64,000 nt of DNA from Paguma larvata (Eukaryota; Chordata; Mammalia; Carnivora; Viverridae): contig CM057830.1 of assembly GCA_030068075.1 (NCBI GenBank), forward strand, positions 20,802,247 to 20,866,246, in the 5' to 3' direction. The notes under the pieces are model-generated. The model was not told where the DNA came from. It saw only the letters and a list, made by a program, of their open reading frames with translations, and made no database searches. Of the stretch, positions 44,220-57,254 are shown one piece after another (the stretch's first letter is position 1; each line of letters starts with the position of its first letter). The position numbers and the translations under genes are program-made.

Positions 44220-46060
44220 TGACTGTTTAAAAAAAACTTCTTAACAGTTTCAGATTTACAGAAAAATTGTGAAGATAGTGCACAGAGTTCCCATATACCT
44301 CATACTCAGTTTCCCCTATTACCAATATGCTACATTAGTATGATATATTTGTTATAATTAATGAACCAAAATTGACATTATTATTAACTAAAGTCCATAG
44401 TTTTATCAGATTTTCTTAGTTTTTGCCTAATGTCTTTTTTCTGTCCCAAGATCTCACCCAGAATACTACATTACATTTAGTCATGTCTTCTTAGGTTCCT
44501 GTTGGCTATGACAGTTTCCCAAATTCTCCATGTTTTAGATGACCTTGATAGTTGTGAGGAGTGCTGCTCAAGTATTTTGTTGAAGGCTCCTCACTTGGGA
44601 TTTTTACAATGTTTTCCTCATGATTAGACTCGAGCTATGTGTTTTGGGGAAGATTACAAAGATAAAATACCATCTTAATCACATTATATCAAAGGAATAT
44701 ACTATCAACATGATTTTTCACTGTTGATATTCACTTCAATCAAGTGGGTGAAGTAGTATTTGTCAGATTTTTCCACTCTAAAGTTAGTCTTTTTGGTCCT
44801 CATTTCATGCTGTCTCCTTTGGAAAGGAGTCACTATATGTAGCTTATACTTACAAGGTGCTATACTCCACCTCTTTGAGGGTAGAGTATCTACATTTAGT
44901 ATTTGGAATTCTTTTGCATAGGAGATCTGCTTCCCTCCCTGGTTCATTTATTTATTAAATCATTTATTGCTATTAGTTTGAATTCATGGATATTTACTTT
45001 ATACTTTGGGTTATAATCCAATACTACTTTATTTAATATGTTCCTTAAACTGTCCCAGTTTTAGCTCTTGGGAGCTCTTTCAGTTGGCTCCTTTGTCCTT
45101 TTGACCTATTTCTCCCCTACCCTGTTGTTGTTGTTGTTGTTGTTTTTCCCCAGCAATTCCTTCCTTTCGGGCACTACAAGATGCTTCAAGCTCATCTTGA
45201 ATATTTCCTGTCTCAATCCTAGAATCAGCCGTTCCTCCAAGGAGGCCTGGTACCTTTTATGAGAGGATGATAACTAGAAACCAAGATCTGAATACTAGGT
45301 ATGCTACTGGAAGTTATCAACTGCTTCTAGGCCCTATCAGCTGACAGAGCAAGGAAACGTATGTGCGTGTACTTATAAAGCTTTATCTATATTAAGCTAA
45401 ACATGAATTTATACTGATGACTCCAACTCTAGTCCATTACCACATTCTAGTCTCCTTCTCCTTGTCTCTGCCCTTGCTTATCTGTAAATTTGTACTCCAA
45501 CAGTGAAAAATCTGACCTCTATAGTCCACCATCCATTTACTTAACTGTTCAGTTCCAGTACACGTGTACAGTAGTATCATAAATGTTAACCCATCATCCA
45601 TGTATCGACTAGAGTATGGCGCTTATGTACAGTTTCTTTTTCCTTTAGTCTTACAGATGCCACTCCATTTACAAATTTGCTTAGGTCAGTAACTCCCCCA
45701 CCCCATGTCAGTCAGTGAGAATGTTTCATATATTTATGAACAAGTGGATTATCTTGTCACATTCCACAATGCATCTTGGCTTCCTAAATGATTTTTTAAT
45801 TTGAATAAATTAAGCTTCACGCTTTGTGCCATAAAGTCTTACGGATTCTGACAAATGCACGGTGTCATAGACCCACAGTTACAGTATCATACAAAATACT
45901 TCCACTGTCCTTAAGAAAAGTACCCTATGCATCACCGATACAATCCTACCCTGCCCCCAGCCCTTGCCAATCACTATAGTTTAACTTTGCTATAGTTTTG
46001 CCTTTTGAACAATGTCATGCATTTGGGATCACACAGTGTAGTTTTTTCAGACTGTCTTGT
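44220..46060 (-). mobile_element. ancient L1M 3' UTR, antisense
   Basis: AGATTTACAGAAAAATTGTG, AGTTCCCATATACCTCATAC, CATGATTAGACTCGAGCTATG, ATACTTTGGGTTATAATCC, CAAGATGCTTCAAGCTCATC and CAAGATCTGAATACTAGGTATG are in the order expected of an old L1M 3' UTR read in antisense. A short (GTT)n sits at 45123-45145. Confidence 0.75.
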
Positions 46061-49000
46061 TTCAATTAGCATTTCAAGGTCATCCATGTCTTTTCAGGAC
46101 TTGATAGATCATTTCGTTTCATTGCTGAATAGTATCACATTGTATGCATCTACCAAAGTTTATCCATTCACCTATGGAAGGATTATTTGGGTTGCTTTCA
46201 GTTTTGGGTAGCTATGAATAAAGCTGCTATACCATTCTTGTTCAGGTTTTTCTGTAGACATATGTTCTCAGGTCAGTTGAGTGAATACTTAGGAGCCCAA
46301 GTGCTGGACTGCATGGTTAAGAAAATATGTAGCATTATAAGAAATAGCCATACTGTTTCACAAAACTGTCATATCATTTTTCATTCTCACCAGCAATAAA
46401 TGAGAGCTCCTAACACTGAATCCTGGTCAGCAATTGGTATTGCCAGTTACCTTTTTGTTTGTTTGTTTTAAATATTAGCCATACGAGCAGGTGTGTTGTG
46501 GTATCTCATTATTGTTTTAATTTGCAATTCCTTAAAGGCAAATAATGTTGAGGGCCTTTGCATATACTTATTCACCACATATATACATTATTTGGTGAGG
46601 AATCTGTTTAGAGCTTTTGTCCACTTTTTGTGGGTTATTTTCTTCTTGTTGAGTTTTAAGAGTTTTTTGTATATTTGGACACAGGTCCTTTATCAGATAT
46701 GTGTCTTAAAAATATTTTCTCACACTTTATAGCTTTCTTTTGATTATCTTAACATGGCCTTTCACAGAGCAAAGTTTTTAATTTTATTACAGTCCAATTT
46801 ATCACTTTTTTTCCTCCACATATTGTGCCTTTAGTGTTGTATCTAAATATTTATTATCAAACTCAAAGTCACTGAGATTTTCTTCTGGAAGTTTATAATT
46901 TTGTGTTTCATATTAGATCTATAATCAATTTTGAGATACATTTTGGGAAAGGTATAAAGTCCATGTCTACGTTCATCATTTTGCATATCAACAGCCAGTT
47001 GCTGCCACATCCTTTCATGAAAACTTCATTCTTTCCCCAATGATTTGCCTTTGGTTCTTTGTCAGAGATCAGTTGGCTATCTTTATGTGTTTCTACTTTT
47101 GGGCTCTCTATCTTGTTTAACTGATTTCATTCTTTTTCCATCTGCAAAATATCTTGATTATTGTAGCTTTATTATAGTTATTGAAATTAACTGATGTGAG
47201 TCTTACAACTTTGTTTTTCTTCAGTACTTTGTTGGCTATCCTAGATCTTTGTCTTTGCATACAAACTTCAGAATCCGTTTAATGGTATCTACAAAACAGC
47301 TTACTGGTGTTCAGATGGGGATTGCACTGAATCTATAAACAAAGGCAGGAGGGAAAATGATGTATCAACAATACTGTGTCTTCTACTCTATGATTACAGA
47401 ATGTTTCCCCATTTTTTTAGATCTCCTTTTCTTTCATCGGAATTTTGTCTTTTTTTGTATATAGAGCCCACATTTAGTGTTTTAGCTTTATACCCGAGTA
47501 TTTCATGTTTACAAGGTGCAACTGTAAAAGGTACTGTGTTTTCATTTTGTGTGTGTTTTAAATTACAATAGTTCATTTCTGGTATACAGGAAAGTAATTA
47601 ACTTTTGCACATTAACTTGTAGTCTGGAACCTTGATATATTCCCTTATTAATTTCAGGATTTTTTTTTTCAATTCTTCAGGAAATTCTATATAGACAATT
47701 ATGTCATCTGCTAACAAAGACAGTTTCATTTTTTCCTTTTCAATCTGTATACACTTTATATCCTTTTTTGTCTTATTGAATTATGAAATTCAGTACGATC
47801 CTGAAACAGAGCACATTCTTGCCTTGTTGCCCATCTTAAAGGGAAACTGTCCAATTTCTTTGCATTAAATATAACATTAACTGAAGTTTTGTTTGTTTTG
47901 GTATATATACCAAAAATTTATCAAGTTGAGAAAGTTCTCTTTCTAGTTTTTTGAGAGTTTTTATCACAATTGGTTTTGGATATGGTCAATTATTTTTACT
48001 GCCTTAATACAATCATACAATTTTTCATTTTTAGCCTTTTGGCAGTTGGATTGCATTGAGTAATTGTCAAATAATGAACTAGGTTTGCATACTGGTAATA
48101 AATTCCACTTGGCTGTGGAGAAAAATTATTTTTATATATTGTTTTGTTAATAATTTGTTGAAGATTTTGCCTCTATGTTAATGAAATTAATGGTCTGTAG
48201 TTTTTCTTTCCTACAGTGTCTTTATCTGGTCTTGATATTAGGGTAACACTGGCCTCACTGAATGATGGAGAATGTTCCCTCTGCTTTTATTTTCTGGAAG
48301 AGATGGTGTAGAATTGGTATTATTTCTTTGAAAATGTTTGGAAGAATTCACCAGTAAGATCATTCAAGTCTGCAATTTTCTTTTTTATTAGGTAAATAAT
48401 TATTGATCCTTTAAGATGTATGCATAGAACTATTCAGATTATCTATTCTTCCTTGTGTAAATTTTGGGGCTTTGTGTCTTTCAAAGAATTGGTCCATTTC
48501 ATCTATTTATCAAAAATGTGGGCATAGGATTCCTTTATTGTCCTTTTCGTGTCTCTGGGATCAGTAGTTTGATGATCCCTCTTTCATTTCTGATGTTGGT
48601 AATCTGTATCTTCTCTTTTTTCTTAGTTGGCCTGGCTAAGGCTTTATCAATTGCATGGATCCTTTCAGAGTCAGGTTTTGACTCTGTTGATTTTCTATAT
48701 TGTTTTCCTATTTTTAATATCAATGGATTCTTCTCTAATTTTTATTTTTCTCTGCCTACTTGAGGCATAATGGCTTTTTCTCTAGTTTTCTAAAGGGGTG
48801 AGATTTAATTACTGATTTTAGAACTTTTGTCTTTTTGAATATATTCATTTAATGTTATACACTCCCCTCTAAACACTACTTTCACGGCATCTCACAAGTT
48901 TTGATAAGTTGTATATACATTTTCCCTTAGTTTAAATGTTTTAAAAATTTCTCTTGAGACTTCTTCTTTGACCTATGTGGTATTTAGAAGCGCCTGGGTG

Positions 49001-49990
49001 GCTCATTCAGTTAGGCCGTTGATTTTGGCTCAGGTCATGATCTCAAGCCTCGAAGGCTTCTGAGTTCGAGCCCCGCATCAGGCTCTTCGCTGACAGCTCA
49101 GAGCCCAGAGCCTGCTTCTGATTCTGTGTCTCCCCCTCTCTCTGCCCCTTCCCTGCTTGCATTCTGTCTGTCTCTTTCTCTCAAAATAAGTAAACATTAA
49201 ACAAAATTTTTTTAGAAGTGTATTGCTTCATCTCCAAATATTTGGGAATTTTCGACCTTCCAGTTATTTATTTCTAGTTTAATTCCACTGTGATTTGAGT
49301 AGATACTTCACATACTTTGATGCTACCTTGTTAGATGTGTACATGTGTGGAGTTTTAATGTCTTCTAGAAGAATTCATCCCATTGTACTTATCATTCCAT
49401 AATGTCTCTCTTTATTTAAAATCAAAGTCTTTGTTATGAAAAGAGCTTTGTCCAAATTAAAATAGCTACTAGAGCTTTCTCTTGATTAGCATAGAATCTC
49501 TTTCTCTATCGTTTTACTTTTAATTTATCTGAATCTTGAGTCTTTATATTTAAACTGGTTTCTTGTAGACAGCTTGTTTTGTATTTTTTTTAAATCCATA
49601 ATAACATTATTCTTTTAATTGGTGTGTTTAGACCATTCACATTTACAAGGATTATTGGTATAATTGGACTAATATCTACCATCTTTAGAAGTGCTTTTTG
49701 TTTATTCTACTTGTTCTTGGTTTCTTTTCCCCCTCTTTTCCTGTCTTCTTTAGTTTCATGTGAGGATTTCATATGATTCCATTTTACATTCTCTCATAGC
49801 ATATAAATTATACCACTTTTAAAAAATTTTTGGTAGTTGCTTTAGAGCTTGCAATACACATTTTAACAAATCTAAGTGTGTCTTGTAACAGTATTATAAA
49901 ACTTCACATTTGATTCAGGAAATATATGACACTGTATTCCTAACTTCTTCCCTCTTGTCCTTTATGACAATGGTGTCATCATTTTATTTG
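46060..49990 (-). mobile_element. ancient L1M ORF2 region, antisense, degenerate
   Basis: TTGGGTTGCTTTCAGTTTTG, GGTATCTCATTATTGTTTTAATTTG, GATTGCACTGAATCTATAAAC, ATGTCATCTGCTAACAAAG, GGTCCATTTCATCTATTTATC and CTTTATTTAAAATCAAAGTC follow ORF2 from C-terminus to N-terminus. The span fits a full ORF2 (about 3.8 kb plus one SINE). Many stops; no product possible. Confidence 0.82.
48991..49210 (+). mobile_element. CAN-SINE in L1M ORF2
   Basis: CGCCTGGGTGGCTCATTCAG head, body GAGTTCGAGCCCCGCATCAG and A-rich tail. TSD TTTAGAAG at 48983-48990 and 49211-49218. Confidence 0.95.
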
Positions 49991-50034
49991 TCTATATGCT
50001 TTAATTACTTAATACGTTGTTACTGTTTGACTTT

Positions 50035-50122
50035 TTATTTATTTATTTTTTTAATTTTATAATAGTTTATTTTCAAATTGGTTTACATATAACACCCAGT
50101 GTTCATCCCAACATGTGTCCTT
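50035..50122 (-). mobile_element. 88 bp extremely truncated carnivoran L1, antisense
   Basis: T-rich start, then AATAGTTTATTTTCAAATTGG and ACACCCAGTGTTCATCCC, the last bases of a carnivoran L1 3' UTR. The TSD TTTGACTTT at 50026-50034 and 50123-50131 is perfect, so this is a real, very short insertion in the old L1M. Confidence 0.9.
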
Positions 50123-50466
50123 TTTGACTTTAAAAAAAGCTATCTTTTAGATTAATAAGGAATAAGAATTTTTTCAACCTTCATTTATTCCTTCTCCAAT
50201 GCTCTTCCTTTGTTTATGTAGATCTGAATTTCTGACCTTTATGATTTTCCTTCTCACCTTAGAACTTTTTAAACATTTCTTGCAGAACATTCTGCTGGCA
50301 TTAAACTCTCTCAACTCTTTTTTTCTGAGAAAATCTTTATTTCTCCTTCAACGTTGAAGGATATTTCACTGAATACAGAATTCTAGGATTTTTTTTCCAT
50401 TCAAAACTAAATATTTAACTTTTTGCTCTCTTTCTTGCATAGTTTCTTTAGAAAAATTCACTATTT

Positions 50467-50670
50467 TGGGGACACCTGGGTAGCTCAGTCAGTTGAGCAT
50501 CCAACTTCGGTTCAGGTCATTATCCCGTGGTTTGTGAGTTCAAGCCCTGTAACAGGTTCTGTGCTGACAGTGCAAAGCCTGCTTGGGATGTGCTCTGCCT
50601 CTCTCCCACTCAGGCTTTCTTACTCTCAAAATAAACTTTAAAAACAAACAAAACACCATCACCACCACCA
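50467..50670 (+). mobile_element. CAN-SINE in L1M ORF1
   Basis: GGGGACACCTGGGTAGCTCAG head; tail AAACAAACAAAAC followed by CAC/CAT triplets. Imperfect TSD around TCACTATT. Confidence 0.9.
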
Positions 50671-50777
50671 AGAATATCACTATTATTTTTATCTTTGTTT
50701 ATTGGTAAGTTTCCCCTCATTCCTCTACCTCGGCTTTATTCAGTATTTTCCCTTTGTTTTTGTTTGTTTGTTTCTGT

Positions 50778-50819
50778 TTTTTTATTTTTATTTATTTATT
50801 TATTTATTTATTTATTTTT
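50778..50819. repeat. (TTTA)n tract
   Basis: Tandem TTTA units, possibly the remnant tail of an antisense SINE. Confidence 0.85.
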
Positions 50820-51479
50820 GCTGCAATTTGAATAAATGTCTATAGCTTTTTGTTTGCTTTTTGGTTTGGGGTTCTTATTTTATTTTCTGATATTTGTCCT
50901 GGTTGGTGTTCCCTAAGCTATTTGGATCTGTGGTTTGATGTACTTCATTAATTTTGCAAAGTTCTTAGCCATTATTCAGATATTTCTGTTCTCACTTTTT
51001 TCTCCTTCTGGCATTACAATTGTGTGTATGTTTCACATTTTAAAATTATCCCACAGTTTTTGTGTGTTCTGTTCTGTTGAATTTTTTCCTCCATTCTTTT
51101 TTTTCTCTTTGCATTCAGTTTGGGAAGTTTCTATTGACACATCTTCAAGCTCACTGATTCTTCTCTTGGTCAATGCCCAGACTACTGATGAGCCCATCAA
51201 AAGTATTCTTCATTTCTGTTACAGTATTTTTTACTTCTAGCACTTCTTTTTGACTCTCAGAGTTTCAATTACACTCTGCTTATACTACCCTTCTGTGTTT
51301 ACATGGTATCTACTTTTCCCATTACAACTCATTAAATTAATCATAGCTAGTTTAAAGTCTCTGATAATTCCATATGACATATCTGAACCTCATTCTGATG
51401 TTTGCTTTATCTCTTCTAACTATATTTTTTCTCGCCTTTTAATACGACTTATATATTTTTTTTTGAAAGCAGACATGAA

Positions 51480-52350
51480 GTACTGAGTAATGGTAACTAA
51501 GGTAAATAGGCCTGAGCATGACATTTTAGGTCAGTCTGGTTAGGAAGTGGGCTGTGTTTCATGTTTGGTATGGGTATATGTGCCAAAGGCTTCTGCCTCT
51601 TACAGTTCTTTCAACTATAATCCACTTTTATACTGAATCCCTATCGGTGTGGTGGTAAGGTGCTGGGAGGGAAAGAATTTTATAATTTTATGATTAACTC
51701 TTAGTCCTTTAGTAGGCTCATAGTCCTGGCCTGTGACTTTCAAAAATGTTCCTTACTTATACTCCCTTTACATGAGGAGGAGGCTAGAGGGGAGTAGAGT
51801 AGGGGGAAATGCCCATTTCCCAGCTGGGATAAGGCTCTGATAGTGTTTTCCCTAGAGAGTAGGCCTTTCTTACGGAACATGGTCTGAACATTATTTCACA
51901 GTGATTACTCTTTCTGCCTCCCAGCTAGAGCCACCAGGGCATTTTCTTGAGTCTTCACCAAGAGAACCTGGTAGGGCTCCTAGAGGTAAAATCTACTGAA
52001 GTATAGAGGCCTTCATGATTCTGCGGCTCAGAGGGGTTTCCCACTCTAAGCTAGTCCACGACCATTATTATCAAAATTAAGATTTATGTGTTCATACCAG
52101 TTTATGTCTCTAGCAGCTTCTGCTCCAGGTAAGTAGATCTTGACTTTTACTCTCTGGATCTACCTCTCTCTCTGGATTTAAGGATGGTGGTTTGCTGTGT
52201 GACCTTAGTTCTCTAATATGTCCAAGAAAATTCACTAATTTTTACTTGTTCAACTTTTTCTTATTGTGAAGATGGGATTACAACATGTGGGAGTATTAAC
52301 ATGATGCTAAGTTGGTCTAAGAAGCTGTCTTTCCCTCAGACAGTCCTGCA
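51480..52350 (-). mobile_element. ancient L1M 5' UTR, antisense
   Basis: GTAAATAGGCCTGAGC, CACAGTGATTACTCTTTCTGCC, CTCCCAGCTAGAGCCACCAGG, GAGTCTTCACCAAGAGAACC, GCAGCTTCTGCTCCAGGTAAG and GGTTTGCTGTGTGACCTTAG are the 5' UTR words of old L1M in antisense. So the copy runs from 5' UTR to 3' UTR. Confidence 0.72.
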
Positions 52351-53520
52351 GTAACTGAAAATGCTTTCTGATCACTTTTAATAATATTTTTATTTTGTCC
52401 ATCCTAAGTTTCTGTGGAACTAATAAAATCAGGTATAGTTTACTTCTTTCATCCCTTGGTATACCAGCAACATCATTCATGCACAAATCCAGACCCAACT
52501 TGTTGGTGTATTAGAAAGTCAGGGTTACCATTAGATAGATGCTTAAATTAGCCTTGCTGTCAAAAACCTGAGATGATATACAAGGTATCCATGTCTCACC
52601 AAGTTATCTCTTTTCTTCCTAATTTATCTAAGTTTCACTTTTTAGTAGATCTGGACTTATAATTCCTGATAACATGTTGTTTTTCCGATAGCCCTAGAAA
52701 CATGCCCTAAACACAAACTTGCTTACCTTGGACCCTTATAACACATACAGTCTTTCCAACTTTCTCTTCCCACAACACACTCAGGTTTAGCTCTAAAACA
52801 AAGGAGACTTCTTCAAATGTTGTTATTCACGTGACGGAGTACTGCAACTGTTAGACATTTCTGAAAGCAGGTTTCTTCTGACATTGATCTCACATATAAA
52901 GGCTTACATTTTCTATCCGCTCTTAGATGCTATGATATCAACTACTGCTCAGGAGTGCCAATGAGTTAGTCTCTCCAGTACCAGTCTTGATTTATTTTTC
53001 CATATTTAGGATCCATTAATGAAGTCTCAGCATGCATTGTAGCTAGGGCCATATATATTACATTACCATTTGGGTGTATTTCAACAGGAAGGGGAAAAAT
53101 CAACACGTACACACACACATCAGATGTATATTTTTGACTGGAAGGACGCTGCATTCTGTAGTCACTGAAATCATATCAAACGCTTACAAAACAATTAGAT
53201 TTTTACTCGCACAGGCTGGGGTAAAGAAAGATTACTCACAAATACTCAAAGTCCATCGAGACATCTTTAATATGACTAGATACCAAAAGCATGACTTCTG
53301 AGCACAAAGAACTTCAAAAAAGAAACAAACAAGAAATTGAATAGTCTCACTAAAGTCAGAGATTCTAAATCATTTTTTCTTCTTGTTTTCAGGGGCTTAT
53401 AAAAGCTGAAATGAAGTCTTTCTATACTTTATATGATTCATAGGTATCTATGACAACACAATTTAATAGGAACTGACAAAATACAACTCAGCAGACCTAT
53501 AAAGGGAAATCTTTCAGACA
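52351..53520. other. unique sequence, 1.2 kb
   Basis: No recognised gene or repeat. Opposite-strand frames near 52966-53301 overlap and have no domain. Confidence 0.4.
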
Positions 53521-53522
53521 CC

Positions 53523-53563
53523 AAAAAAAAAAAAAAAAAAACAAAAAAACAAAAAAAAAACAA
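53523..53563. repeat. A-rich tract
   Basis: A runs with single C interruptions. No retrocopy body recognised upstream. Confidence 0.9.
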
Positions 53564-54785
53564 TTTCCCCACTTATTTTAGAGGACTAAGTTGCTGGGAG
53601 TCTACACATTTTATTGTATACCAATTCTTCTCTCTTTTCATTCCATTTTGCACAATATATTGGAAAAATTTGGGATTGAATACAACCATTTATGAAACTG
53701 ACCATTTTAGAAACAGGATAAATGACAATAAGAGGTATATATCTTCACCTGCCTTCAGTGAAGAACTCGGAAATCCCTTTAATCTGTTATTAGATAGTTT
53801 CAGAGGTAGTGTTCAAGTTAATTGATACTCAACATAAAAACATTCCTGCCCGCTAAGGAAGGACCTTTGAGGTTGAACACATGTTGGCATAATTCCAGCA
53901 GAAAAAAGTTCGGTTTTGTCTTAACCCAACTGGCTCCAGTCAATTGTGTAATGCTGACATTTCAGAAGCTGGCATCATACACGACAAAGTTCCACATTAG
54001 AGAAAGGAATGTGGATGAGTGAACAGCATTTTCTGGACAAAGGTATTGTACTGAAGAATTGGTTTAAGAATCGGAGGCTAATCTGTAGCAGTATCGAAGT
54101 CTGAGGCCATTACAGTGTTAAGGCTTTAGGATATATAATATGGATAGTGCAGAGTGGGGGTGTATAGGGTTGAACTCATTGACAGGAAAACAGGGTCTAG
54201 ACCTCATGAAACCATTAGACACAGCATGCCTCTTTAAGTGACAGAAAATATCATTAGGATACAATGGTAGCGAAACAACAACAAAACAGGTATAAATTAG
54301 AAGAGGAGGTGGTTGGTTGTCTGTATCTAAAGGTGTTTTCCAAATCATAACACAGATTAATAGAGCCCAAGGAGAGCTGTGAACTCACTAGATGGAGGAG
54401 ACAAAGAAAAAAAGTTTGGGGCCACAAAGGCAGCTGGAACTTGGTGGATAAAGAACTGGAGAAGAGAGAACTACAGAAAAAGAGTTCTAAAAATGTATGT
54501 ATAAAGTCCCCACTTGCTTTCTTGGCCAGCTTCTAAGTTGAGCATATGCAGACTGGGACCCTGGAAGCCAAGAAGAGAATACCATCAAGAATTCAGAGAG
54601 GTGGCCAAAGATTTCAGAGATCACATACTGCTAGGGAGACACTGGAGCCTGGGCTCATCCAAACCAAGAAGACCTTCATGAACACATCACATTTTCAACT
54701 AGGCCCTAGACTAAAGACTATGCCCTAAGAAAATAGGCAAAACAGAAATAGACCCACTCTAACAAACGGTAAAACTAAGCCTTCT
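53564..54785. other. unique sequence, 1.2 kb
   Basis: No recognised element or exon. Confidence 0.4.
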
Positions 54786-54905
54786 TTGAGAATTTTATTT
54801 TATTGTGGTAGGAACACTTAATATGAGATCTACCCTCTTAACACAATCTTAAACGCACAATACATTACTGCTGATTATGGGTACGATGTTATTAGAATTG
54901 TGATC
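54786..54905 (-). mobile_element. ancient L1M 3' UTR fragment, antisense
   Basis: TTTTATTGTGGTAGGAACAC, TTAATATGAGATCTACCCTC and CTGATTATGGGTACGATG are antisense L1M 3' UTR words. Confidence 0.7.
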
Positions 54906-54954
54906 ACCAATAAGACATAACTTTCTTAAAAGGAAAATAACATAACCAAGAGCC

Positions 54955-55110
54955 CCAAATCCTCTACAGTACTTGGCATTCTATAAAAAATAGCTAGACA
55001 TACAAAGAAGCAGGAAAAAGTAGCTGAAAAAGTGCTAATAGAATTGATTCCAGAAATCATATCAGAACTGGCAAAGATTTTACAATAACCAGAATTAATA
55101 AGCTAAATAT
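54955..55110 (+). mobile_element. L1M fragment, sense (tentative)
   Basis: AGACATACAAAGAAGCAGGAAAA and AGAACTGGCAAAGATTTTACAATAACC resemble the upstream region of old L1M. Confidence 0.45.
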
Positions 55111-56309
55111 TTACTATGTAGAGTTGTGGTGGGGATCAAGTGACATCATGTCTGCACAAACGTTTAACTGAAATGTTTTTTCCCCAGCTAGACATTGCTA
55201 GGAAAACCCTGTGAATTCCTAGTAATTACTGATTTCTTGAGGTTGTGAAGAACACCAATCTTAGAAATAATTATTTCAAAAACATAGATTAGAATGACAC
55301 TAAGACAATTATAGTATTATTTCCCATGAATTATACTCCAAATATGTCTTTCCAAAAATATAGCTTGGTTTCTGTGATTGAAGTTCTGTCTCAATTATCA
55401 GTATAATAAGCTATTTAGAGTATGCTATGCAAAAGATGCCTAATTTTAATTATAATAGAATGCTTCTATTCATTTAGCCTTGAGAGTATGACCCTTCAAG
55501 AACATTTGCTAAATTCTGTATATAGCTTTCTGTTATTTACAATTTATTGACTACAATATGAAGTGCTGAGGGAACATAAGTATTAGACTGTAAGGCTGAG
55601 ATGAAAAAGTCTCATGAACTGTAAGCCAAATAATAGTGCAAACTGAGAAAACAAAATATTACAAGTGGCAAAATTTAGCAAGAATAAAAGAGAACATATG
55701 TGCTGCCACATTATAAAAGAAATGTTATGCATAAGAAATTTCAGTAAACTATCATCATCATCAAAAAGCACTTTAAGTGCCCACCTGCACCTGGAACTCT
55801 TTAGAAAATGAACAAAGCACATTAGATGATAAGCTACTTTTACTATTATAAAAATATGATATGTTTATGTGTTTTATGAATAATTTGCTTACAATATACA
55901 TTTAGTAAATTAGCAAAAATATATGTTCATACTATTTAGGCCTTACTGTACCATATAATCATTATGCAAAATTATTCATCTTTGAACCTTCAGCAATAAC
56001 ACTATAGGAGAACAGAAGCTGGAGCACCAATATGGAAATAATAATTTAATGTTATATTATTTGGAATGGAGAAAAACTTTGCACAAGGTGCTGAAATCAT
56101 CGTTCTCAAGGCCCTTTCCGAAGGCTGCATTTTAATAATATCATTAAAGGGATAGAAGAGAAACAACTCAATAATACTTTCCCCTGCTCAATGCTGTTTC
56201 ATTAAAAACATCTTGCATTTAATCAACAGTTATTAATTTCTATGCAATACATTTATTAACTGATTCATTCATTCATTCACTTATTCACCTATAAGTTTAT
56301 TCACGTTCC
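55111..56309. other. unique AT-rich sequence, 1.2 kb
   Basis: No recognised element. TTCATTCATTCATTCACTTATTC near 56264 is a short simple repeat. Confidence 0.4.
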
Positions 56310-56765
56310 AGTTATTTACTGAACATTTTTCTGCCCAGTCTGGCAGAATTCTAGTCAGTGAAGATACACAGCAGAGAGCAAGACAATCAAAGTTGTGGCA
56401 GGCATGGATGTTGCATTCTAACTAGGGGAACCAGAAACTAAGTCATGAAATTGACGATTTCAGATCTGAGAATTATACCAAAAAAAATGTAGGGTTCTAA
56501 ATAAAGTGATAGAGGAAATGCTTTTAGATTTCAGGAAAGGCAGAGACCTGAATGTCAATAAAAAGTAAACTAGGTTACTGTTTTGGAAAATAGTGTTCCA
56601 GGCAGAAAGAACAGCAAATGAAAAGGAGTAAGAATGAACTTGCTTGATTCTTTGTTCAAGGAAGAGAAAAAAGGTCAGTGTGGCTAGATCTTAGGGAGCA
56701 GCGATTTAAGATTTGATGGAATAGTGGGAAGCCACTGAAGAGTTTAAAGAACATGATCTGATTTT
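56310..56765 (-). mobile_element. L2 LINE fragment, antisense
   Basis: GAAGATACACAGCAGAGAGCAAG, GGATGTTGCATTCTAACTAG, GTGTTCCAGGCAGAAAGAACAGC, AGTGTGGCTAGATCTTAGG and GGGAAGCCACTGAAGAGTTTAAAG, then ACATGATCTGATT, in antisense L2 order. Confidence 0.82.
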
Positions 56766-56828
56766 TAAAATTTAAACACTTTATTTACAGAAAAGTGCAG
56801 AAATCACAATTATACAACTTCATGAATT

Positions 56829-57017
56829 AAAAAAAATTTAATGTTTATTCATTTTTGAGAGAGACAGACCACAAGCGGAAGAGGGTCAGAGAGAGAGGGA
56901 GACACAGAATTCGAAGCAGTCTCCAGGCTGCTGAGGCAGAGCTCGAACTCACAAATCCTGAGATCATAACCTAAGCCAAAGTCGGACACTTAGCTGACTG
57001 AGTCACCCAGGTGCCCC
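56829..57017 (-). mobile_element. CAN-SINE, antisense, with TSD
   Basis: AATTTAATGTTTATTCATTTTTGAG, CAGAATTCGAAGCAGTC, GAGCTCGAACTCAC and GAGTCACCCAGGTGCCCC. TSD ACAACTTCATGAATT / ACAACTTGATGAAATT. Part of the body (CAGCACAGAGCC region) is deleted. Confidence 0.93.
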
Positions 57018-57053
57018 ACAACTTGATGAAATTTTAAAAATAAACATACTCTA

Positions 57054-57254
57054 GGGGACGTGCATGGCTCAGGCAGTTAAGTGTGCGACTCCGGTTCAGG
57101 TCATCTAACGGTTTGTGAGTTCGAGCCCCGCGTCAGGCTTTGTGCTGACAGCTCAGAGCCTGGAGCCTGCCTCATATTCTGTGTCTCCCTATCTCTCTGC
57201 CTCTCCTCAATCGCACTCTGTCGCCCTCAAAAATAAACATTAAATTTTTTTTTT
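57054..57254 (+). mobile_element. CAN-SINE
   Basis: GGGGACGTGCATGGCTCAGG head, GAGTTCGAGCCCCGCGTCAGG, GACAGCTCAGAGCCTGGAGCC and AAATAAACATTAAA tail. Confidence 0.93.

Larger units (their letters stand above)
50132..51480 (-). mobile_element. ancient L1M inter-ORF and ORF1 region, antisense
   Basis: GAACTTTTTAAACATTTCTTGCAG, AATCTTTATTTCTCC, GGATATTTCACTGAATACAG and ATTCTAGG match the antisense of the ORF1 C-terminus. Then TTGATGTACTTCATTAATTTTG, GACACATCTTCAAGCTCACTG and GATGAGCCCATCAAAAGTATTC lead toward the N-terminus. No intact frame. Confidence 0.78.

Noticed and set aside
53523..53563. A-rich tract as the tail of a processed pseudogene
   Set aside because: No recognisable coding sequence upstream and no TSD found.
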